From Deltaproteobacteria bacterium (GTDB lineage: Bacteria; Desulfobacterota; Desulfobacteria; Desulfobacterales; JAABPS01), in assembly GCA_019309685.1 (NCBI GenBank), contig JAFDFT010000030.1, positions 1 through 11,924 of the forward strand: DNA of 11,924 bases. Reading direction: 5' to 3'. The notes beneath the pieces were generated by a model. It worked only from the letters and a program-made list of their open reading frames with translations. It was not told the DNA's origin and searched no databases. Position 1 is the stretch's first letter, and every line of letters starts with the position of its first letter. Both the position numbers and the translations under genes were made by a program. Below, in pieces: positions 6,922-11,924 of this stretch.

Positions 6922-7527
6922 TTAATCCATAGCGTCCAGAACCTCAAAGCCTTCCTTTTCCAGAGCGCCTTTTATGATGCCTGTCTTACATGATGAAAGC
7001 CTGAAATAATAGACTCTTTTACCTGTTTTTTTTGCAGTCTGTCCGACGTTAATAATGTCTCCGCCACTATCGTGGATGATTTGTACGGCCTTTTTAAACG
7101 CGTCTGCTTCATCTCCGATGGTAATATCTATCCGTGAACTTGCGTTTAAAATTCCCATCATATCAATAAAGGTCCTTAGGATATCCGTTTCGGTAATAAT
7201 GCCCACAAGCTTATTGCTCTTTACAACAGGGATTCCACTTATTTTCTTCTTGTAAATAATTTGAGCCGCTATCTCAATATCGTTGTCAGGGTCTACGGTT
7301 ATTGGGTTTTTAATCATAAGGTCAACAAGCGTCAAATCAGCAACCATTGAAGGGATAAGACCCTGCTTTAAATCAGCTAGTGTAACCAAGCCTTTAAGTT
7401 GTTGTTTTCCAGAGATTACGGGTAAGTGGCGGATCGAGTTTATCTTCATTAGCTCAATCGCTTCCTGAATTGATGCGTTAGGTTTGATTGTAATAGGGTC
7501 TGATATCATCAAAGAGTGGATTTTCAT
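6922..7527 (-). CDS. CBS-CBS-ACT domain protein (AcuB-like)
   Basis: The 201-residue protein has two CBS repeats (about 1-60 and 65-125), seen in the paired patterns SIRHLPVI...LKGLVTLADL and ISGIPVV...LVGIITETDIL. These form a Bateman module that commonly binds adenine nucleotides. Residues 130-201 look like an ACT domain (RIDITIGDEADAFKKAVQII, then GGDIINV, KRVYYFRL and the end LEKEGFEVLDAMD). This architecture matches AcuB-type proteins, where it serves as a ligand sensor; the true ligand and target are unknown. There is no signal peptide or membrane segment. ATG 7525-7527 has AAAGGA seven bases ahead. It is the last gene of the co-directional heme cluster, 124 nt after ahbD, and a hairpin in that gap (7573-7606) hints at separate control. 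Confidence 0.85.
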   Translation of the reverse strand: MKIHSLMISDPITIKPNASIQEAIELMKINSIRHLPVISGKQQLKGLVTLADLKQGLIPSMVADLTLVDLMIKNPITVDPDNDIEIAAQIIYKKKISGIPVVKSNKLVGIITETDILRTFIDMMGILNASSRIDITIGDEADAFKKAVQIIHDSGGDIINVGQTAKKTGKRVYYFRLSSCKTGIIKGALEKEGFEVLDAMD

Positions 7528-7572
7528 GGTTCATTCCTTTAACAAAATATTCCTAAAGGGAAGTTTATAGTC

Positions 7573-7606
7573 GGGCACTAAAAATGCAAACAGTGTTTTA
7601 GTACCC
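7573..7606. promoter_or_regulatory. Inverted repeat ahead of the CBS-ACT gene
   Basis: GGGCACTAAAA (7573-7583) faces TTTTAGTACCC (7596-7606) across 12 nt, giving an 11-bp stem with a single mismatch that is a G-U pair in RNA made from the minus strand. A TATAAA box on the minus strand (7564-7569) lies just downstream, so the repeat could be an operator over a weak promoter whose -35 region is poor. No T-run follows, which argues against a terminator. ahbD ends 46 nt upstream of it. Confidence 0.4.
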
Positions 7607-7651
7607 TTGATCTTATCAGTTTCAGAAGGAAAAACAAATGTTTTTTGTTTT

Positions 7652-8725
7652 TTATACAGGCTGGTAGCTGCAAAGCGGTTCTTCCGACAAAAAATCCCCG
7701 GTGGCTTCATAGGCTCTTGCCCTGCATCCGCCGCAAACAGCTTTATATTCACATTTTCCGCATTTGCCTTTTAACTGTTTGAAATCACGCAAAGATAAAA
7801 ATATGTCTGAGCTGTTCCAAATTTTGGAAAAAGAGTCTTGTCGGATATCGCCGCAGTTTAAATTAAGAAACCCACATGGCTGGACTATGCCCTGGTGAGA
7901 AATAAAACAAAAACCTGTACCGCCCAGACACCCCCGGGTGACCGCATCCAGTCCATGCGTTTGAAAGGAGACCGATTTCCCCTCCTTTTTTGCCCGTTGC
8001 CTGAGTATGCGATAATAGTGCGGCGCGCACGTTGCCTTTAACTGTAAGGGAAGTTTGTCTCTTTGATCGTAAAACCAGTTTAAGGTTTGTTCATACTCTT
8101 GGGCTGTAATTTCCTGGTCAATAATGTATTTCCCGCGGCCGGTGGGAACCAGAAGAAAAATGTGGTGAGCCACTGCACCTAGATCTGCGGCCAGTTGTTG
8201 GATGGCAGGGATTTGGTTAAGGTTTATTTTTGTTATTGTTGTATTAATTTGAAATTCAATACCGGCTTCTTTTGCGAGTTTAATACCGTTTATGGCTCCT
8301 TCAAAAGCGCCTTTGACACCTCTGAATGCATCGTGTGTTTCTTTGAAGGCGCCGTCGAGACTGATGCTTATTCTTTGAATACCCGCATCAGCTATTTGTT
8401 TCGCAATGGGTTTGTTTATCAGGGTTCCATTAGGGGCCATTACCATACGAAGCCCTTTATCAGTGCCATAACGTGCGATCTCAAAAAGATCATTTCGAAG
8501 AAGAGGTTCACCGCCGGTAAGTATGACGATGGGGCTTCCAACGGCGGCAATTTCATCAAGCAGTTTGAAACATGCCTCGGTTTCAAGTTCTCCGGTATGC
8601 GGGCCCATATCCGCGGATGCGCGGCAGTGGACGCAGGAAAGGTTGCAGTTTCGAGTTATTTCCCAGGCAACAAGCCGAAGATTTTGTTGTTTGCTCTCTT
8701 TATGGGGATGTGATGGTTGTGTCAT
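7652..8725 (-). CDS. ahbD: Radical SAM heme synthase AhbD (Fe-coproporphyrin III to heme b)
   Basis: AhbD performs the last step of the siroheme-dependent route, oxidative decarboxylation of two propionates of iron-coproporphyrin III to the vinyl groups of heme. The 357-residue protein opens with LRLVAWEITRNCNLSCVHC, whose Cys 27, 31 and 34 form the CX3CX2C radical SAM cluster site, and GGEP at 71-74 contacts SAM. The C-terminal part carries a SPASM-like set of cysteines (266, 273, 284, 291, 322, 325, 331, 334, 352), enough for an auxiliary iron-sulfur cluster, as known for AhbD. ATG 8723-8725 has only a weak purine-rich site (AAGAAG) ahead. It lies 47 nt after hemB and belongs to the same minus-strand run as ahbC. 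A related NirJ or peptide-modifying enzyme is less likely, given hemB and ahbC alongside. Confidence 0.86.
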   Translation of the reverse strand: MTQPSHPHKESKQQNLRLVAWEITRNCNLSCVHCRASADMGPHTGELETEACFKLLDEIAAVGSPIVILTGGEPLLRNDLFEIARYGTDKGLRMVMAPNGTLINKPIAKQIADAGIQRISISLDGAFKETHDAFRGVKGAFEGAINGIKLAKEAGIEFQINTTITKINLNQIPAIQQLAADLGAVAHHIFLLVPTGRGKYIIDQEITAQEYEQTLNWFYDQRDKLPLQLKATCAPHYYRILRQRAKKEGKSVSFQTHGLDAVTRGCLGGTGFCFISHQGIVQPCGFLNLNCGDIRQDSFSKIWNSSDIFLSLRDFKQLKGKCGKCEYKAVCGGCRARAYEATGDFLSEEPLCSYQPV

Positions 8726-8772
8726 GAAAATTAACTTCTTAACCTTTTAATCAATTATACCTGGTTTTAGTA

Positions 8773-9747
8773 TTAACGTTTTAATACTTCAGCGGCTTCT
8801 AAAGCGAAATACGTAAGTATCATATCCGCACCGGCCCTCTTTATAGCTATGAGAGTTTCCATCATGACCTTTTCGCCGTCCAGCCAGCCCATTTTATTCG
8901 CGGCTTTTATCATGGCATATTCACCGCTGACATTATACGCCGCCACGGGAAGATCAATTTCTTCTCTGATACGGTTAATTACATCCAGGTATGGAAGCGC
9001 TGGTTTTACCATGATGATATCTGCACCTTCTTCGATATCTAGAGTCGCTTCCCTGATGGCTTCCAAGGCGTTAGGCGGATCCATTTGGTAGGTTCTTCGA
9101 TCTCCGAATTGCGGGGCAGATTCCGCTGCATCACGAAACGGCCCGTAATATGAAGAGCAGTATTTGGCCGCGTAAGACATGATAGGCGTATTAACAAATC
9201 CATTATCGTCAAGGGCTTCACGGATTTCAGAAACACGGCCATCCATCATGTCAGAAGGGGCCACCATATCAGCACCGGCAGATGCGTGAGAAAGCGCTGT
9301 TCTGGCAAGCAGATCAAGGGTGGCGTCATTGTCAATGGTGTGACCGTCCACGACACCGCAGTGACCATGATCCGTGTACTGGCATAGGCAAACATCGGTA
9401 ATGATCACAATGTCTGAAACCATGTTTTTCAGTTCTTTGACAGCTTTTTGGACAATACCGTTTTTTGCGTATGCGGCAGTGCCCAGCGGATCTTTTTTGT
9501 CCGGGATGCCAAAAACCATAAGTGCCGGTATACCAAGATCACGGGCGCGTTTGGCAGTTTTGACAAGATGGTCCGCAGACATCTGATACTGTCCGGGCAT
9601 GGATTCAACGGGATTTTTAATGTCCTTTCCGTCAATGGCAAAAAGCGGTATAATTAGATCATTTACCGTCAATACTGTTTCGCGGATCAACCGGCGAAAG
9701 GCGTCATTTTGACGAAGGCGTCTGGGTCTGTAGTCGGGGAATAGCAT
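8773..9747 (-). CDS. hemB: Delta-aminolevulinic acid dehydratase (porphobilinogen synthase)
   Basis: HemB condenses two 5-aminolevulinate molecules to porphobilinogen, the first common tetrapyrrole precursor, in the cytosol. The 324-residue length is normal. The two active-site lysines are Lys 195 (SYAAKYCSSYYGPFRDA) and the Schiff-base Lys 248 (IIMVKPALPYLD). The metal site reads DVCLCQYTDHGHC with Cys 120, 122 and 130, so this is the zinc-binding rather than the aspartate-rich magnesium type. An N-terminal arm with RPRRLR and the C-terminal ALEAAEVLKR complete the fold. ATG 9745-9747 has an AAAGGA site seven bases ahead. The gene is separated from ahbC by 235 nt, most of which is the palindromic repeat 9764-9906, and is followed closely by ahbD. 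Confidence 0.97.
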   Translation of the reverse strand: MLFPDYRPRRLRQNDAFRRLIRETVLTVNDLIIPLFAIDGKDIKNPVESMPGQYQMSADHLVKTAKRARDLGIPALMVFGIPDKKDPLGTAAYAKNGIVQKAVKELKNMVSDIVIITDVCLCQYTDHGHCGVVDGHTIDNDATLDLLARTALSHASAGADMVAPSDMMDGRVSEIREALDDNGFVNTPIMSYAAKYCSSYYGPFRDAAESAPQFGDRRTYQMDPPNALEAIREATLDIEEGADIIMVKPALPYLDVINRIREEIDLPVAAYNVSGEYAMIKAANKMGWLDGEKVMMETLIAIKRAGADMILTYFALEAAEVLKR

Positions 9748-9763
9748 CTCTTATTCCTTTTTC

Positions 9764-9906
9764 GTTTCCAACCATAAATGGCCCTTTTTCGCAATCTATG
9801 CGTCAATCTTCGGAATTGCTTGTGCGACGTACAACTGAGTACGCCTCCGCGCAATTCCTTGATTTTCTTGACCTTGCGGAAAATTGCTCATTTCTGGCTT
9901 GGGAAC
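9764..9906. repeat. Palindromic intergenic repeat, copy A (ahbC-hemB gap)
   Basis: The whole 143-nt segment is one imperfect palindrome centred near 9835. The core is CGTAC (9828-9832) facing GTACG (9839-9843); further out GGAATTGC (9812-9819) faces GCAATTCC (9851-9858); the outer arms, GTTTCCAACCATAAATGG on one side and the reverse complement of GTTCCCAAGCCAGAAATGAG on the other, also pair. It lies in the leader of hemB, ending only 16 nt before its start codon. A diverged relative occupies 2468-2664. It encodes nothing recognisable. The rest of the gap, 9907-9982, is AT-rich with no clear terminator after ahbC. Confidence 0.75.
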
Positions 9907-9982
9907 CTTTTAGTTGTCCATTTTTTTAGATAGGTATTTGTTTGTTTCTTAGTTTATAGGGCTTTTTGGTTATGTATTAGAA

Positions 9983-11161
9983 CTATGCTATTTCTTCGTC
10001 CGACAGATAGCAGGCCGGATCAGGTGCCCACACATCTCCTGTGAAAGCTTCGGCTCTGACCCTGAAATTACCGCCGCAAATAGAGAGCCAGCGGCAGGTG
10101 GCGCATCTGCCGGTGACATGTTTTGATTTTTCTTTCAGTTTTTTCATCAATGGGTTTGACGTGTCCATCCAGATTTCAGAGAAGGGTTTTTTTAAAATAT
10201 TCCCGAAGCTGTAGTGTCTCCAGAATTGATCCGCGTGAACTTGACCATCCCAGCTAATACAGCCGATGCCTCTGCCGGAGTTGTTGCCTTCATTCATTTT
10301 AAGCAGTTCAAGGACTTCTTCGGCCCGTGCTGGATTTTCGTTGAGTAATCTTAAGTAGAGATACGGGCCATCTGCATGGTTATCAACGGTCAGAACCTCT
10401 TTGGGTTTTCCTTTATCATGAAGCCTCTTTGTCGCATCCATGATCAGGTCAACGGCATTTCTCGTTTCATCGTGGGAAAGATCATGTTCCACAAGGTTAG
10501 ATCCGCGGCCGGCGTACACAAGATGATAAAAGCATACCCTTGGGATTTCCATTTCTTCAATTAGGTTGAGAATATCAGGAATTTCACTTACATTGAACTT
10601 ATTGATCGTAAAACGGAGGCCAATTTTAATGCCCGCTGACTTACAATTTTCAATACCTTTCAAAGCGGATTTAAACGCGCCTTTTACTCCCCGAAAGCGA
10701 TCATTGATATCTTCCATTCCATCAATACTGATGCCCACATATGAAAGCCCGATGCTTTTAAGCGTCCTAGCTGTTTCTTTAGATATCAATGTCCCATTTG
10801 TCGATATCACCGCTCTCATGCCTTTTTTTACCGCATAGTCAGCGAGCTCGGGAAGGTCTTTACGCACCAGCGGCTCTCCGCCGGAGAAAAGGATTACAGG
10901 TACACCGAACCGGGAAAGATCATCGATGAGCGTTTTCCCTTCGTCAGTAGAAAGCTCATTTTCATATGAAATATCATCCGATTGAGCGTAGCAGTGAACG
11001 CACTTTAAGTTGCACCTTCGTGTGATGTTCCAGACAACTACCGGACGTTTATCTTTGGAAAATTGAAGCAAGTGTGAAGGCAGTTGAGATGATTCGCGAC
11101 CGTAGCGAAGCGTATCAGAAGGTTCAACGGTTCCACAGTAGAGTTTTGATATACCAATCAT
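9983..11161 (-). CDS. ahbC: Radical SAM 12,18-didecarboxysiroheme deacetylase AhbC
   Basis: AhbC removes the two acetate side chains of didecarboxysiroheme to give iron-coproporphyrin III, the substrate of AhbD. The 392-residue protein begins MIGISKLYCGTVEPSD, a start I associate with this family. NITRRCNLKCVHC follows, with Cys 50, 54 and 57 for the radical SAM cluster and GGEP at 94-97. The C-terminus has further cysteines (301, 353, 356, 362, 384) in a SPASM/NirJ-like arrangement, around CATCRWLSICGGN. ATG 11159-11161 is kept because of the conserved N-terminus, although no Shine-Dalgarno site is visible; the gene begins 28 nt after the ClpX-like gene and may depend on it for transcription. 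It resembles AhbD in its core but is longer at the N-terminus. NirJ (heme d1) is the main alternative, but no other nir gene is present. Confidence 0.86.
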   Translation of the reverse strand: MIGISKLYCGTVEPSDTLRYGRESSQLPSHLLQFSKDKRPVVVWNITRRCNLKCVHCYAQSDDISYENELSTDEGKTLIDDLSRFGVPVILFSGGEPLVRKDLPELADYAVKKGMRAVISTNGTLISKETARTLKSIGLSYVGISIDGMEDINDRFRGVKGAFKSALKGIENCKSAGIKIGLRFTINKFNVSEIPDILNLIEEMEIPRVCFYHLVYAGRGSNLVEHDLSHDETRNAVDLIMDATKRLHDKGKPKEVLTVDNHADGPYLYLRLLNENPARAEEVLELLKMNEGNNSGRGIGCISWDGQVHADQFWRHYSFGNILKKPFSEIWMDTSNPLMKKLKEKSKHVTGRCATCRWLSICGGNFRVRAEAFTGDVWAPDPACYLSDEEIA

Positions 11162-11189
11162 ATGAGAATAAATGTTTGATTAATTGAAT

Positions 11190-11924
11190 TTATACAGAGT
11201 TTAGCTCAGCCTTGATCTGTTTGTTAATAAAAGAGACTGGATCTAAAAGGGACTCCCTTGAAATAAAAAAACGTTTTTGTTGTGTTTTTTCTTTGAGCAG
11301 AGCGAGTCCGTCTTTAAAATTATCCGTCATACGCGCGATAAGTTGTTTGTAAAAATCATCAAAGCTCATTGCTGCAGCAATAAATTGTTCAAGAATAAAA
11401 TCAATGGCGTCATCTTCCAGCACGATATTTATATTGTGGCTTTTAAAAAAATCAAGTTCCATCTTTTTTATTTCATCACAATAAAATTTTATCCGGTTAA
11501 TGACTTTTCCAATGTCCATAATATGTTTCGCGTAGAATCGTGCTGCGATATTTATGCGAAGCGGAGTTAACGTCAGGTTGTGCTTATCCGATAAATCATC
11601 TTTGTTTAATTCCAGATAATTTTCAATGAAACCTTTTTCGCTTTTTAATATATTTTTAAATGTCTCGGAATATGAAACATCTTCCGGGGGTGCGATTAAC
11701 TTTTCGAGTGATTGTTCAGGGTTTTTAATTACCGGTTCGGTTATCGGGAAGCTTTTGATATTTGTTGAAGGTAATTTTTTTTCAAACACAAGAAGTGCTT
11801 TTTCAACAGCACTCACCAATCCTCTGGCGCCTGTATTTTCTGCAAATGCGTGTTCTGCCAAAAGACGAAGCGCGTTATCGTCGAACTTGGCGTCTATGCC
11901 GTACGCGGCAAAATCGAGTTTTTT
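11190..11924 (-). CDS. ClpX-like AAA+ ATPase, C-terminal part (5' end outside window)
   Basis: The frame is open to the window edge, so the start lies outside; 244 residues are visible. The first 54 or so match the small AAA+ subdomain at the end of ClpX-type ATPases: YGIDAKFDDNALRLLAEHAF, then ENTGARGLVSAVEKALL with the sensor-2 Arg at visible residue 34, and LPST. In ClpX the protein ends shortly after this, but here about 190 more residues follow, mostly charged and helical, with no motif I recognise. It is therefore probably a ClpX-related AAA+ protein with its own C-terminal domain rather than ClpX itself. The Walker motifs and any zinc-binding domain would be upstream and are unseen. 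ahbC follows after 28 nt on the same strand. A TTG at 11859-11861 is internal, not the start. Confidence 0.6.
   Translation of the reverse strand, partial: KKLDFAAYGIDAKFDDNALRLLAEHAFAENTGARGLVSAVEKALLVFEKKLPSTNIKSFPITEPVIKNPEQSLEKLIAPPEDVSYSETFKNILKSEKGFIENYLELNKDDLSDKHNLTLTPLRINIAARFYAKHIMDIGKVINRIKFYCDEIKKMELDFFKSHNINIVLEDDAIDFILEQFIAAAMSFDDFYKQLIARMTDNFKDGLALLKEKTQQKRFFISRESLLDPVSFINKQIKAELNSV

Noticed and set aside
7531..7752. Minus-strand 73-codon frame covering the ahbD 3' end and the gap
   Set aside because: It overlaps the ahbD C-terminal cysteine region in another frame, lacks a ribosome site and resembles no family.
9983..11161. Heme d1 (NirJ) or peptide-modifying radical SAM identity for the ahbC and ahbD products
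   Set aside because: hemB lies between the two genes, no nir genes or precursor peptide are nearby, and the N-termini fit AhbC and AhbD better; kept as a secondary possibility only.
1..11924. CRISPR array, tRNA or rRNA genes, intact insertion sequence
   Set aside because: No regularly spaced direct repeats, cloverleaf-like sequence, rRNA segment or transposase frame was seen on either strand.

Overview
The window reads as part of a chromosome of a sulfate-reducing-type member of the Desulfobacterota (Desulfobacterales-like). This rests on inference from gene content: two radical SAM enzymes of the siroheme-dependent (Ahb) heme route flank a zinc-type hemB, a combination typical of sulfate reducers and some archaea. 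Moderately AT-rich coding DNA and intergenic gaps filled with dispersed palindromic repeats fit that picture. No 16S, tRNA, phage, CRISPR or intact insertion sequence was seen.

Layout. 1-648 (+): the 3' end of a BRCT-ended NAD-dependent DNA ligase (ligA), then an acylphosphatase. 652-708: a long hairpin with T-tracts on both sides, shared as terminator by the acylphosphatase and the convergent HU gene (712-984, -), which has a clear sigma70-type promoter at 1045-1071. 1085-1454: a non-coding AT-rich gap with a perfect 16-bp inverted repeat pair and a possible 26-codon ORF. 1455-6296 (-): smc followed by ftsY, separated by a 270-nt gap holding an imperfect palindromic repeat. 6297-6921: a 625-nt gap with a fully consensus sigma70 promoter on the minus strand and repeat-like hairpins. 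6922-11924 (-): a co-directional run, in transcription order, of the C-terminal part of a ClpX-like AAA+ protein, ahbC, hemB, ahbD and a CBS-CBS-ACT protein.

How the genes work together. HemB makes porphobilinogen early in tetrapyrrole synthesis. AhbC and AhbD act at the end of the alternative route: didecarboxysiroheme to iron-coproporphyrin III, then to heme b. The genes for the middle steps (hemC, hemD/cobA, siroheme synthase, ahbA/ahbB) are not in this window. The CBS-ACT protein at the end of this run may be a ligand sensor, but its link to heme is only positional. SMC (chromosome organisation) and FtsY (SRP receptor) are housekeeping neighbours, as they also are in Bacillus.

The most unusual content is intergenic. 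Two diverged copies of one palindromic element lie at 2468-2664 and 9764-9906. A CCCGCT-AGCGGG hairpin module is shared between 2497-2516 and 6731-6751. A consensus promoter sits about 540 nt upstream of smc. No clearly new multi-gene system is evident.
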